The notes: generated by a model from the letters alone, not told the origin. Positions 8,047-16,884 are shown, counted from the first letter of the stretch. The stretch is DNA of 27,615 nucleotides from JBDREF01 sp043820045 (GCA_043820045.1 JBDREF010000094.1:1-27615), one strand, 5' to 3'. Numbers and translations: made by a program.

Positions 8047-10365
8047 ATGAGAAATAGATTCGGCCCGAATCACATATTTATCTTCCCGGTTTTGCTTTGT
8101 CTGGTTTTAAGTTCGCCTTCTCCGGCGGTCAGCAGCAAAATCACGCGCCATGACAGCAGTGCGGATTTGTTGAAGGGCAAGACCGAAAAGGCCGTGATCA
8201 GCTCGCGCGGCACTATTCAACTGGGCAGGGCCGCCGAGGCGGTGATAACGGAGTTCAAAGACTTTGCCGGTGTCTGGTCGATAAACACCATCGTTTTGAG
8301 CGGCGGCACAACCTATTTCGGCACAAGCCCCAACGGCGCCATCTACAAGTACAGCCTGAACAAGCTGACAAAGATTTATCCGCTGTCCCGGGAGGGAGGC
8401 CCTGCGCCGGAAGCAAACCGGACCGAATCGCAGCAGAAAGCCGGCGCCGACGAAGAATCCGACGGCGAGGAGGTGGAAACGGAGGAGTACCTTACGAATG
8501 AGCATATCTTCGCCATGACAACGGACGTCTCCGGCAGGCTCCTGGCCGGCATCAGCGGCAGGAAGTGTGTGCTGTGCCGCTTCGAAGGTGACAGAATAGA
8601 GATTGTCTTCGAGCCGGAGGATGCTAAATACATATTCGCGATAGCTATCGACAAGGGCGGCAACATCTATTTGGGAACCGGACCCGAAGGAAAGATTTAC
8701 AGACTAGATCCTCTCGGCAAGAAGGCGAAACTTGTTTATGACAGCCGGGACAAGAACATACTTTCACTTGCCGCTGGCGAGGACGGCAATATTTACGCGG
8801 GAAGCGACAATCGAGGACTCGTGTACAAGATAAATTCGCGAACCCAGGAAACGACAGTCCTGTACGACAGCGACCAGCCGGAAATCACGGCGCTGCTGTC
8901 TGCCTCAGATAGCGGATCCGGGGCGAGTCTCTATGCCGCTGCGACATCGGCCAAGATAGTCCAGACGCAAAAGCAGTTTGCGGCCTCTTCCTTTGCGGCG
9001 TCATCGACCGGCCGGCCCGAGGACGAGGCGGAGCCGGACAAGAGTTCCACCGACAGCACAGGCGGGCTCAGGCTTGAGATAGCGAATACGGAAAAACCGG
9101 CCGGCGCCAAACCGCCGCCGGCCCCGCCGTCCATGAGTAAAGGAGCGAAGCCGGATAAAAACAGCCACATATTCAGCATAACCGCCGACGGTTTTGTGGA
9201 CGATATTTTCGGTGAGACCGCCGTCTTCTTTTGCATGGCGGAGCACGAAGGAAAGCTGCTCGTCGGAACCGGAAACAACGCCCAGCTTTTCAGTGTCGAT
9301 CCGGTCTCGGAGCAGCAGGCGGTTATTTATGAGGACGAGCAGGCGTCGCAGATAACCGCCGTAGCTACGGCCGGCGACGATGTATATCTCGGCACGGCAA
9401 ATCCGGCGAAGTTGATAAGAGTGGGCGCCGCCTTTGCTGCGGAAGGGACTTACACTTCCGACCTTATCGACGCCGGCCAGCCTGCAAGGTGGGGCAAGCT
9501 GCAGCTCGAAGCTGATATTCCGGAGGGCTGCCAGGTTAAGGTCGCCTCGCGCAGCGGAAATGTCAACGATGTGAACGACCCGACCTTTTCGCCGTGGTCG
9601 GAGCTTGTGGAAGTCACCGAGCCGGTACAGTTGCAGTGCCCGTTGGGCAGATTCTGCCAGTATAAGCTTGTGCTGCAAAGCCGGACCGGCGAGGCCAGTC
9701 CGCTGATAAGGGAGATTGCCGTTGCCAGCACGGTTCCGAACCTGACGCCGAAGGTTGCATTGGTGACTGTCGAGCGAACCAAGGGCGCCGGCAAGGCAGG
9801 GTTCTTCAAAATCAGCTATGCAACAAAAGACGACAACGGCGACAAGCTGATTTACAAAATAGACTTCAGAAAAATCGGCAGGACCAACTGGATAGAACTC
9901 AAGGATGAACTCGAAGCCGCCAGCTTCGAGTGGGATGGAAACACCGTCGAAGACGGCCGGTACGAAGTGAGGGTGACCGCAAGCGACGAGAGAAGCAACA
10001 CGACTTCGACCAAGCTGACTGGCAGCAGGATAAGCGACCCTGTGGTGGTCGATAACACCGGTCCGGTCGTTAAGGACATAAGGACGACATCGGCCCGCGA
10101 GGACAACAGGCAGTACAAGATTTTCCGGATCGAGGTCTCCGACGAACTCAGTGCGATTAGGCAACTGGAGTATACCATCGACAGCAACGCGGACTGGGTA
10201 GGTACCGTGCCGGACGATTTCGTTTATGACACCACGGATGAGAATTTCACAATCAAAATAGACGCGGAAAACAATTTGCCGAAGGGCGACCACGTACTGA
10301 CGATCAAAGTCAGCGATGCGGTCGATAATACAACGTACAAGACCTTCGAAGTCAGTGTCGATTAG
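8047..10365 (+). CDS. Secreted beta-propeller protein with C-terminal Ig/FnIII-like domains
   Basis: Protein of 772 residues with a signal peptide (about 1-28). Residues 70-300 contain repeated blades of the form GNIYLGTGPEGKIYRLD and GNIYAGSDNRGLVYKIN, as in NHL/WD-like propellers. A Ser/Pro/Ala-rich insertion (about 310-370, including PPPAPPSM) interrupts the propeller, which resumes at about 372-475 (GKLLVGTGNNAQLFSV, DDVYLGTANPAKLIRV). Residues 480-575 look like a beta-sandwich, and 585-772 hold two Ig/fibronectin-like modules ending GDHVLTIKVSDAVDNTT. No catalytic residues are apparent; a binding or scaffold role at the cell surface or in the periplasm is likely. The ATG has AGGAG six bases upstream. 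Shared strand and the short gap suggest co-expression with the S55 peptidase. Confidence 0.7.
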   Translation: MRNRFGPNHIFIFPVLLCLVLSSPSPAVSSKITRHDSSADLLKGKTEKAVISSRGTIQLGRAAEAVITEFKDFAGVWSINTIVLSGGTTYFGTSPNGAIYKYSLNKLTKIYPLSREGGPAPEANRTESQQKAGADEESDGEEVETEEYLTNEHIFAMTTDVSGRLLAGISGRKCVLCRFEGDRIEIVFEPEDAKYIFAIAIDKGGNIYLGTGPEGKIYRLDPLGKKAKLVYDSRDKNILSLAAGEDGNIYAGSDNRGLVYKINSRTQETTVLYDSDQPEITALLSASDSGSGASLYAAATSAKIVQTQKQFAASSFAASSTGRPEDEAEPDKSSTDSTGGLRLEIANTEKPAGAKPPPAPPSMSKGAKPDKNSHIFSITADGFVDDIFGETAVFFCMAEHEGKLLVGTGNNAQLFSVDPVSEQQAVIYEDEQASQITAVATAGDDVYLGTANPAKLIRVGAAFAAEGTYTSDLIDAGQPARWGKLQLEADIPEGCQVKVASRSGNVNDVNDPTFSPWSELVEVTEPVQLQCPLGRFCQYKLVLQSRTGEASPLIREIAVASTVPNLTPKVALVTVERTKGAGKAGFFKISYATKDDNGDKLIYKIDFRKIGRTNWIELKDELEAASFEWDGNTVEDGRYEVRVTASDERSNTTSTKLTGSRISDPVVVDNTGPVVKDIRTTSAREDNRQYKIFRIEVSDELSAIRQLEYTIDSNADWVGTVPDDFVYDTTDENFTIKIDAENNLPKGDHVLTIKVSDAVDNTTYKTFEVSVD

Positions 10366-10384
10366 CGAGTAGCTGCCGGCTGTC

Positions 10385-11245
10385 ATGCGATACATCGAAT
10401 TTGAAAAAATTGCCGAGACGGTTGAGTCGCTTTGCATATCAGCGGGCTATGAATTGCCCGAAGATGTTTTAGCCGCACTTACGGCGGCCGCACGAAAAGA
10501 ATCAAATCCAGCGGCAGCGAGAATACTTAATCAGCTCATCGAAAATGCCCGCATAGCGAAGGAGAAAAGAATCCCGTTGTGCCAGGATACGGGCCTTGCG
10601 GTGGTCTTTGCCGAGCAGGGTTCGCAAACGGCCGTCAAGCCTCCCGCCGGCGGGCAGGCGACGTTATGCGATGCTATCAACGCCGGTGTTGCAGCCGGTT
10701 TTGAGAAAGGGTATCTGCGAAAAAGCGTTGTTGCCGAACCTCTGAACGAGCGCAGGAATACCGGCTCGAATACGCCTGCCATTATTCATCACTCGATTGT
10801 ACCCGGTGAGAAACTGAAGCTGACCGTTATGACCAAAGGCGGCGGGTGCGAGAACAAGAGCCGGTTCAAGATGTTCAGGCCCACGGCTGGACGGGATGAG
10901 ATAATTGACTGGATCGTCGATGTTGTCGGCTCGGCGGGCGCCGATGCCTGTCCGCCGTTCGTGGTTGGAGTTGGGATTGGCGGCAATTTCGAGATGAGCT
11001 GTCTGCTGAGCAAGAAGGCGCTGTGCCGAAACCTGGAGCAAAGAAACAGCGATGCGTTTTATGCCGAGCTTGAGATGGAATTGCTGGCGAGAATCAATGT
11101 TCTCGGCATAGGTCCGCAGGGGCTCGGCGGCGATACTACCGCGCTGGCCTGTCTTATCGAGACTGCTGCGTGCCATATAGCGTCGCTGCCGGTCGCAGTG
11201 AACATCGAATGTCACAGCCACAGGCACAAGACTGCGGTGATTTAG
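10385..11245 (+). CDS. Class I fumarate hydratase, alpha subunit (TtdA/FumA N-terminal family)
   Basis: Fe-S hydratase subunit of 286 residues, the normal length for the separate alpha chain of two-subunit class I fumarase or L-tartrate dehydratase. Family motifs are IPLCQDTGLAVVF (Cys66), the GGGCENKS loop, DACPPFVVGVGIGG (Cys189) and a late Cys276 in VNIECHSH. Cys66, Cys189 and Cys276 are the likely [4Fe-4S] ligands. The loop has Cys155 where many homologues have Ser (GGGSEN). It interconverts fumarate and malate (or a related hydroxy acid) in the cytoplasm and needs a beta subunit, which is not encoded next to it. The start is only weakly supported by a ribosome site. It follows the propeller gene by 19 bp, so it may be read from that transcript. 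Confidence 0.87.
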   Translation: MRYIEFEKIAETVESLCISAGYELPEDVLAALTAAARKESNPAAARILNQLIENARIAKEKRIPLCQDTGLAVVFAEQGSQTAVKPPAGGQATLCDAINAGVAAGFEKGYLRKSVVAEPLNERRNTGSNTPAIIHHSIVPGEKLKLTVMTKGGGCENKSRFKMFRPTAGRDEIIDWIVDVVGSAGADACPPFVVGVGIGGNFEMSCLLSKKALCRNLEQRNSDAFYAELEMELLARINVLGIGPQGLGGDTTALACLIETAACHIASLPVAVNIECHSHRHKTAVI

Positions 11246-11305
11246 CCCCATGTGTGCGGCTGGGGCGCGGAGATACACTAAGAGGATTCTCATAATTCAG
11301 GACTC

Positions 11306-12490
11306 ATGTTGACTTCGGAAGCGACAGAAAGGCCCGGGAGACTTTACGAGCTGGACTGGTTGAGAGTGCTGGTTATCATCAACCTGGTCCCGTGGCATGC
11401 AGCATATATGATGACTTCCGTGCCGGAATTCTCCCATATTCCAAAGGATGCGTTCAGCGCATCGGTCCTGCGGTACTATACCGTTTTCTTCTCTCGCTGG
11501 CAGATGCCTTTGATGTTCTTCATCGCCGGAGCGAGCGCGTGTATCTCGCTGGCCCATCGTTCGCCGAAGGCATTCGCCATGGAACGGGTCAGGCGTCTGC
11601 TCGTTCCGCTGGCGTTTTTCATGGTGGTATTTTACCCGTTGTTTCTTTACTTCTGGCCCGAAGCATCGCAAAGCAAAAGCCTGTCGGACTATCTTCTGCG
11701 TTTCTGGCCACACTGTCTTTCGACAATCTACTACAGCAGCTTCCCAGGACGTTATCCGATGCCGGGGTGGGGACATCTGTGGTTTGTGGCGTATCTGTCT
11801 ATTTTCTCGCTGATTATTTTACCTTTGTTCGTCCACTTACGAAGCCGGGTAAACATTGGTTCGGCCGCGAGGTATGCGACGCTTCTCGCAGGTAGGGGCG
11901 GCATCATCCTGCTGGGCCTGCCACTGGTCCTTGTTAATATGGGCCTGACGCCGAAATGGCCGATGGCCAAGGTCGATCTGTATGACGACTGGGCCTATTT
12001 CTGCTACAACCTGACGGCGTTTCTCTACGGCTACATGCTCTGCCGGGACCAGAGATTCTGGCAGTCCATCGACCGGTACCTGAAGATACTGCTGCCGTTG
12101 GCGGTCCTGCTCACGTCGCTTGTGGTTTTCATGCGTTTTGAAATGCCTGAATTCTCGAAGCCGGCATACACTTCGCGATATATGTTCTACTCGCTGTTCT
12201 TTGGTTTCCACACGTGGTTCTGCATCTTGGCGGCCGTGGCCCTTGCTAAACGCTTTCTGCGCTCCACGAACAGGTTTCTGGACTATTTCAGCAGGGCTTC
12301 CTATCCGTTCTATATCCTGCATCTGGTCGTGATGAGCGTAATCGGCCACTACATCGTGCAGTGGCGCATGGGGGTGTTGGCGGAATTCGTGATACTGAGC
12401 CTGCTGTGTTTTGCGGTGACAATAGTCAGTTTCGAATTGCTCGTGGATAGGCTCAGAATAACGCGATTCCTCTTCGGCGTGAAGAGCTGA
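11306..12490 (+). CDS. Membrane acyltransferase, acyltransferase-3 family (OpgC/OafA-like)
   Basis: Polytopic inner-membrane protein of 394 residues with about ten hydrophobic helices. The N-terminal block YELDWLRVLVIINLVPWHAAY has the family's R..A...V...H arrangement, with the likely catalytic His near residue 31, and PLMFFIAGASACISL and RVRRLLVPLAFFMVV follow as in Acyl_transf_3 proteins. These enzymes move acyl groups (acetyl or succinyl) from the cytoplasm to sugars of glucans, O-antigen or other envelope glycans. The nearest relatives by feel are OpgC-like proteins; the acceptor is unknown. A 60-bp gap separates it from the fumarase gene. It is convergent with the pseudopilin block, 31 bp apart, with no terminator visible. 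Confidence 0.8.
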   Translation: MLTSEATERPGRLYELDWLRVLVIINLVPWHAAYMMTSVPEFSHIPKDAFSASVLRYYTVFFSRWQMPLMFFIAGASACISLAHRSPKAFAMERVRRLLVPLAFFMVVFYPLFLYFWPEASQSKSLSDYLLRFWPHCLSTIYYSSFPGRYPMPGWGHLWFVAYLSIFSLIILPLFVHLRSRVNIGSAARYATLLAGRGGIILLGLPLVLVNMGLTPKWPMAKVDLYDDWAYFCYNLTAFLYGYMLCRDQRFWQSIDRYLKILLPLAVLLTSLVVFMRFEMPEFSKPAYTSRYMFYSLFFGFHTWFCILAAVALAKRFLRSTNRFLDYFSRASYPFYILHLVVMSVIGHYIVQWRMGVLAEFVILSLLCFAVTIVSFELLVDRLRITRFLFGVKS

Positions 12491-12521
12491 GGCCCGCAGT
12501 CATATAGTCGCTGCGTGCTCT

Positions 12522-13301
12522 CTACGGCGGGTCTTTAATAAAGGGCCAGCCGAATTTCTCGAACCGTCCGAACTCCTTCTCTGAGTTGTCACTGGGATCC
12601 TTCTTCAGAGCTGAGCGAACCTCCTGAACGTGGGCATCGACAAAGACCACATTGACCGTGCCGCTGTTTAAGTCTCCGCTTGCTGTACTGTGGAATGTCC
12701 CGAACCAGTCGCGGCCGTCGGGACACAGGGCATTGTCGTTGAGGACCCAGTTGCAGCCGGGCCTGGTCCACATGTTCTCGGCGGCGAAGAAGAACACCTC
12801 CGAATGTGTCCTTGTTATCTCGGAGCGCTTCAGGATACCTCCTCCGCTGGCTCCGCTGCGCGAGCCTAAGTAAGCGTTCATGCTGTAGCTGTAGTAGGGA
12901 ACAACGGGGTTGGAATCAACGTGACTTGGATGCCTTGTGCCCTCGGATTTGGCAATGACTGCAAACGACGGGCACAAGTGGACCTTCCCTTTCTTGAGAT
13001 AGGGCCAGAATGGCCCATCGGCCGGGTATCTCGGGTCGTGCCATCGGCAGAAACGCTGGTACCCTGAAACGGGCGCCTCGGTTCTAACCAGAGATGTCCA
13101 CGCGGATGGATAGCTGTCGTCGTTATCGTCGAGATATAAGGTCTGAGCTATGCCGTATTGCCGCAGATTCGACCTGCAGGCCATTTCTCTGGCTTGTTCT
13201 TTCACCCGCTGAAGTGCCGGCATCAATATCGCCAGCAGTAAGGCAATGATGGCAATCACGACCAAAAGCTCTATTAACGTGAATCCACTTCGCTTTTTCA
13301 T
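12522..13301 (-). CDS. Pseudopilin-like protein with prepilin-type N-terminal methylation motif (paralogue A1)
   Basis: Protein of 259 residues with a type IV prepilin leader: MKKRSG, cleaved before FTLIELLVVIAIIALLLAILMPAL, then the usual amphipathic RVKEQAREMACRSNLRQYG region. The rest is a soluble beta-rich domain with the DDNDDSYPSAW, RWHDPRYPADGPFWPYL and HLCPSF motifs, ending in a VVFVDAHVQEVR strand close to the H-X9-DG element of planctomycete pseudopilin-like proteins. It should be processed by a prepilin peptidase and held in the inner membrane or assembled into a filament. It is very similar to the next gene (13378-14184) along its whole length at both protein and DNA level, so the two arose by a recent tandem duplication. 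It is last in the five-gene block. Confidence 0.82.
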   Translation of the reverse strand: MKKRSGFTLIELLVVIAIIALLLAILMPALQRVKEQAREMACRSNLRQYGIAQTLYLDDNDDSYPSAWTSLVRTEAPVSGYQRFCRWHDPRYPADGPFWPYLKKGKVHLCPSFAVIAKSEGTRHPSHVDSNPVVPYYSYSMNAYLGSRSGASGGGILKRSEITRTHSEVFFFAAENMWTRPGCNWVLNDNALCPDGRDWFGTFHSTASGDLNSGTVNVVFVDAHVQEVRSALKKDPSDNSEKEFGRFEKFGWPFIKDPP

Positions 13302-13377
13302 AATGAGGCCCTCGTACTACCTTGCCTTTGGTTTGCCTTTCGCACCGTCCCATTTCTGCGATCAGCAGGGCGGCGCA

Positions 13378-14184
13378 TCAACGAAACGGCACGCTGTGCG
13401 GCCAGCCGTACTTCTCGAAGCGGCCAAACTCAGCCTCCGTCCTGTCGCCATTCTTGCCCAGTCCCGAGCGCACTTCCTGGACATGCGCATCCACAAAGAC
13501 GACGTTGACCATGCCGCTGTTAAGGTCTCCGCTCGCAGTGCTGTGGAACGTCCCGAACCAGTCGCGGCCGTCGGGACACAGGGCGTTGTCGTTGAGCACA
13601 TTGCTGTTGCCCTGCCTGCCCCACATATTCTCAGCGGCGAAGAAGAACACCTCCGATTTGCTTCGGGTTATCTCTGAGCGTTTGTAGATACCACCGCGTC
13701 CAGTGGAGTCAGTTGCTGACGAGCCGCCGGGGTCGCCTTGCTTGGCGCCCAACCATGAGTTCATGCTGTAGCTGTAGTAGGGAACCACGGGATTAGCAGC
13801 AACGTGATTCGGATGCCGGGTGCCTTCGGACTTGGCAAGGACTTTGAACGAAGGGCATAAATGCACCTTCTCGTTTTTCAGATAAGGCCAGAACGGGCCG
13901 TCCGCCGGATATCTCGGATCATGCCAGCGGCAATAACGCTGGTACCCGGACACGGGAGATTCAGTCGAGACCAGAGACCTCCATGCCGATGGATAGCGGT
14001 CGTCATTATCGTCCAGGTACAGCGTCTGTGCTATGCCGTATTGACGCAGGTTGGACCTGCAAACGATTTCCCTGGCCTGCTCCTTGATTCGCTGCAGTGC
14101 CGGCATCAGTATTGCCAGCAGTATCGCTATAATGGCGATAACCACGAGAAGTTCTATCAGCGTAAATCCTCTTCGCTTTTTCAT
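13378..14184 (-). CDS. Pseudopilin-like protein with prepilin-type N-terminal methylation motif (paralogue A2)
   Basis: Protein of 268 residues with prepilin leader MKKRRG, cleavage before FTLIELLVVIAIIAILLAIL, then QRIKEQAREIVCRSNLRQYG. The soluble domain matches paralogue A1 almost residue for residue (GTFHSTASGDLNSG is identical in both). It differs by an insert rich in Gly, Ser and Thr around residues 162-176 (DPGGSSATDSTGRGG) and by a diverged C-terminus (LGKNGDRTEAEF). AAGGAG lies 7 bases before the ATG. A 76-bp gap separates it from A1. A 108-bp upstream gap contains a perfect 6-bp inverted repeat (TATGCA/TGCATA, 14207-14224) and no convincing promoter. The prepilin peptidase, assembly ATPase and secretin genes are not in this window. 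Confidence 0.82.
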   Translation of the reverse strand: MKKRRGFTLIELLVVIAIIAILLAILMPALQRIKEQAREIVCRSNLRQYGIAQTLYLDDNDDRYPSAWRSLVSTESPVSGYQRYCRWHDPRYPADGPFWPYLKNEKVHLCPSFKVLAKSEGTRHPNHVAANPVVPYYSYSMNSWLGAKQGDPGGSSATDSTGRGGIYKRSEITRSKSEVFFFAAENMWGRQGNSNVLNDNALCPDGRDWFGTFHSTASGDLNSGMVNVVFVDAHVQEVRSGLGKNGDRTEAEFGRFEKYGWPHSVPFR

Positions 14185-14292
14185 AATGCCGCTCCTTACA
14201 AATCTCTATGCATCAGTCTGCATAATGCCTGACTACGTTTGAATATTCAGCAACGGATCCACTGCGCGTTCGATTCGGTTTGTCGCAGTTCA

Positions 14293-15123
14293 TCAATAAT
14301 CCTTGAGTCTTCCCAGCCAGCCGCTTCCGTAGCTGCTCCAGTCCTCCGGTCTTACGCCGCCGGCCTTAGTCCAGATATTAGCTCTCTTGTAGCCGCGATG
14401 CCAATTGAGCGTGAATAGTTCTTTCAGCCCGATTCTTTCCACGTGATAGTCCAGGAAGACGGCCCCTGTGTATCCGTCGTGGCGGTTGAGGAAGAAACGG
14501 TTCATTGCATTGTCGTCGCCGCGATATTGCCAGCCGTCGTATTCCGGAGGCATGTCGTCGTCGTCCGGCCATCCGCACCAGAAATAGCAGTCCAGAAACA
14601 TGGGTATCTCGCTGCCGCCTTTAACGTTGATGCTCTTCCAGAATCTTGCGGCCGGTTTTCCATAAACGTCAGCGCCGACGGGCACATAGATATAGCCGTT
14701 GACCCCGTAGCTGCCGTAATAGCCTATTGTACGCTGTCCACCGGCATCCCAGGGAGGGACCTTTCCCCATGCAAGATTCGTGTTACCCCACCAATCGACG
14801 CCGGTTATCATGTCGGGATTGGCGATCTTTGTAGCTACCGGGCAGCATCGTATGTCTTCGGTCGTAATGTAGTACTCCCGCATCGAGTCCATCCATCGCC
14901 CGTAAGCGTCGCTGCCGCTCTTGCGTTTGGGAAACTCGCTGTTATTGTCGTTCGTGTACAATGCAAAGATGGTTCCCCATTGTTTGAGGTTGGCCTGGCA
15001 CATGACGGATTTTGCCTGCTTCTTGACTCGCTGAAGCGCCGGCAGCAATATCGCCATCAGCAAAGCGATGATAGCAATAACTACAAGAAGCTCTATTAGT
15101 GTAAAACCTTTAAGCTTTCGCAC
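14293..15123 (-). CDS. Pseudopilin-like protein with prepilin-type N-terminal methylation motif (paralogue B1)
   Basis: Protein of 276 residues starting at a GTG (15123) supported by GAGG five bases upstream. The prepilin leader MRKLKG precedes FTLIELLVVIAIIALLMAILLPAL. The soluble domain contains YTNDNNSEFPKR, several Cys/Trp-rich stretches (RCCPVATK, CYFWCGWPDDDD) and the C-terminal element RHDGYTGAVFLDYHV, an H-X9-D variant with Tyr in place of the last Gly. It ends KELFTLNWHRGYK plus a Gly/Trp-rich tail that it shares with paralogue B2 (16069-16884), so B1 and B2 form one subfamily and A1/A2 another. Likely anchored in the inner membrane or part of a pseudopilus; cargo and partner unknown. 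Confidence 0.82.
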   Translation of the reverse strand: MRKLKGFTLIELLVVIAIIALLMAILLPALQRVKKQAKSVMCQANLKQWGTIFALYTNDNNSEFPKRKSGSDAYGRWMDSMREYYITTEDIRCCPVATKIANPDMITGVDWWGNTNLAWGKVPPWDAGGQRTIGYYGSYGVNGYIYVPVGADVYGKPAARFWKSINVKGGSEIPMFLDCYFWCGWPDDDDMPPEYDGWQYRGDDNAMNRFFLNRHDGYTGAVFLDYHVERIGLKELFTLNWHRGYKRANIWTKAGGVRPEDWSSYGSGWLGRLKDY

Positions 15124-15171
15124 GTTCGCCTCTTCTCCTTTTTGGTCAAAGAAACCCGGTTGCGCGCACAG

Positions 15172-15954
15172 CTATCTGTGCATCGCTTCCTTACCCCACA
15201 TAGCCACGGCGGCCCAGTGAAGATCCTCGTTGCCGGGCTGGTTCGGAGAGAAAGCCGTCGGCGGTATCTGCTTGCCGAACTCAATAGTGCGAGGGTCTTT
15301 CCACTTGTGATAGTCACTGTGCCCGTCCGCGAAGGAGAATGTTGAACCATCACCGTGCCGTATAGGCGGCGGGTCCCACCATCTCTCCTCTGTGACGTAA
15401 ACTGTCCAACCGCCCAGAGCGGAAGTTATCGTGCCGCCGTCGTCAAGAAAGACAAACCTGTAGGCCGGGGTCTCGATGTCCATTCTGTTCTTGACCATCT
15501 TGGCGTTCATGCTGGGCCAGTCCTTGCAGTTCATCGCGTCGGAGACGGAGTACGTCCGCATGATCTCTTCCTGAACGCCACCGCGAACGATCTTGCCGAC
15601 CGTCGGGCATTTATACAGTTTGAGTTCTTTAGTGTACGGCCACAGGGCTCCATTGAAGATAGCGTCCCTTTTCTGACGCTCGGTCATCCCCGACCGCCAG
15701 TCGGCGAGAACCCATGGAGTCTCATTCTGGTGTATGCTGTACTCGCCGGTATCGCCGTTGACGAGCTTGTCGTCGTTTTCATCGGCATACATTATCCACG
15801 CAAGGGTCAGTTGTTTGAGATTGCTCAAGCAGGTCGCCCGTTTGCCCTGTTCCTTGACCCGGCTCAGAGCGGGCATCAGTATTGCGAGCAGAACCGCGAT
15901 AATGGCAATCACCACCAGCAGTTCTATCAGCGTGAACGCTTTGCTCATGCGCAT
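15172..15954 (-). CDS. Pseudopilin-like protein with canonical H-X9-DG C-terminus (paralogue C)
   Basis: Protein of 260 residues with leader MRMSKA before FTLIELLVVIAIIAVLLAIL; the residue before the cleavage site is Ala instead of the usual Gly. The open frame extends seven codons further to a TTG, but GGAAGG lies about seven bases before the ATG at 15954, which is therefore taken as the start. The soluble domain begins CLSNLKQLTLAWIMYADEND and ends with RHGDGSTFSFADGHSDYHKWKDPRT. Here His and DG are separated by exactly nine residues, the signature of the H-X9-DG pseudopilin-processing family of Planctomycetota. It is the only one of the five with the full DG. It sits between B1 and B2. Confidence 0.84.
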   Translation of the reverse strand: MRMSKAFTLIELLVVIAIIAVLLAILMPALSRVKEQGKRATCLSNLKQLTLAWIMYADENDDKLVNGDTGEYSIHQNETPWVLADWRSGMTERQKRDAIFNGALWPYTKELKLYKCPTVGKIVRGGVQEEIMRTYSVSDAMNCKDWPSMNAKMVKNRMDIETPAYRFVFLDDGGTITSALGGWTVYVTEERWWDPPPIRHGDGSTFSFADGHSDYHKWKDPRTIEFGKQIPPTAFSPNQPGNEDLHWAAVAMWGKEAMHR

Positions 15955-16068
15955 GATAACACCTTCCCTCTTCAAAGTCTAAAGAACAGATTGTCCTTCA
16001 AAATCGGTAATCATCCAGGATGTCCCGGTCCCAACAGCATCGGGAACTTCCCTCGGAGGATTTTTCTC

Positions 16069-16884
16069 TTAGTAGTCTTTGTAAGGTCTAATCCAATCGG
16101 GCCAGTCGCTCGTCTGGACGCCGCCGGCCAGAGTATAAGGGCCGGACGTGTCGAACTGCCTGTGCCACTTGAGTGTCCACAACTCCTTCACGCCGACCGA
16201 TCTTACCGACCAGTCCATAAAGGCGATGTTGAGGAATCCCTGGTGGCGGTTGATGCAGCAGCGGCCCATGTTGTTGCCGGACCACGCCTCGAATTCATTT
16301 GCTGCTGGTCCCTGAGTCGGCAACGGCCACAGGTCGAATCGCAGGGCTTCAATAAACCACGGGACGTTGTTCGCGCCGCGAGCCCCGTTGGTTTGCCAAC
16401 CGTTCTTGACAGGCACGCCGCCTTCATAAGTTGCTGGCTGGGGACTTGCCGGGATGAGGCAGTAGCCGTTGATGCCGAAGCTGCCGGCCACGCCGTCGCT
16501 GCTCAGCTCGCCGCCCTTGAATATACCCCATGCGTTGAAGATATTGAGAGTAGGGGCCTGGTTGCCGTATTCGTCAATTACCGGTCTTGTGCCCGAAGGA
16601 CAGAACCAGATATCGTTCTCCTTCCAGCTCTTGTACTTCTCCTCCAGATATCGCACCCACCAGTAGCCGGGGGAACCCGGTGCGGAGTCCCAGAATTTGC
16701 CGTCGTTTTCCTCCGTGTGCATCGAAGCAATTAGATTCCACTGTCTCAAAGTCCCCAGGCACTTCACCATTTTGCCCTGTTCTTTCACTCGCCGCAGTGC
16801 CGGCATGAGGATAGACAGCAGCAGCGCGATAATAGCGATTACCACCAGAAGCTCGATTAACGTGAATCCTCTTCGCTCTCTCAT
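16069..16884 (-). CDS. Pseudopilin-like protein with prepilin-type N-terminal methylation motif (paralogue B2)
   Basis: Protein of 271 residues and the first gene of the block behind the strong promoter at 17016-17044. The leader MRERRG precedes FTLIELLVVIAIIALLLSILMPAL, followed by RRVKEQGKMVKCLGTLRQW. AGGAG lies about seven bases before the ATG at 16884; an upstream in-frame TTG is part of that ribosome site and is rejected. The C-terminus has RHQGFLNIAFMDWSV, an H-X9-D variant with Trp in place of Gly, then KELWTLKWHRQFD, aligning with B1. The soluble domain is rich in Trp, Gly and Pro. Function is as for the neighbours: inner-membrane pseudopilin or minor filament component, specific role unknown. 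Confidence 0.83.
   Translation of the reverse strand: MRERRGFTLIELLVVIAIIALLLSILMPALRRVKEQGKMVKCLGTLRQWNLIASMHTEENDGKFWDSAPGSPGYWWVRYLEEKYKSWKENDIWFCPSGTRPVIDEYGNQAPTLNIFNAWGIFKGGELSSDGVAGSFGINGYCLIPASPQPATYEGGVPVKNGWQTNGARGANNVPWFIEALRFDLWPLPTQGPAANEFEAWSGNNMGRCCINRHQGFLNIAFMDWSVRSVGVKELWTLKWHRQFDTSGPYTLAGGVQTSDWPDWIRPYKDY

Noticed and set aside
11246..11270. GCCCCA/TGGGGC hairpin after the fumarase gene, considered as a terminator
   Set aside because: Six-bp stem with a 10-nt loop followed by a purine-rich stretch, not by T residues.
14207..14224. Inverted repeat TATGCA/TGCATA upstream of the 13378-14184 gene, considered as an operator
   Set aside because: Arms are only 6 bp and no convincing promoter elements are nearby; noted within the gene entry only.
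15995..16050. Inverted repeats (TCCCG/CGGGA) between two pseudopilin-like genes, considered as a terminator
   Set aside because: Stems are 5 bp with long loops and no T-run on the minus strand.
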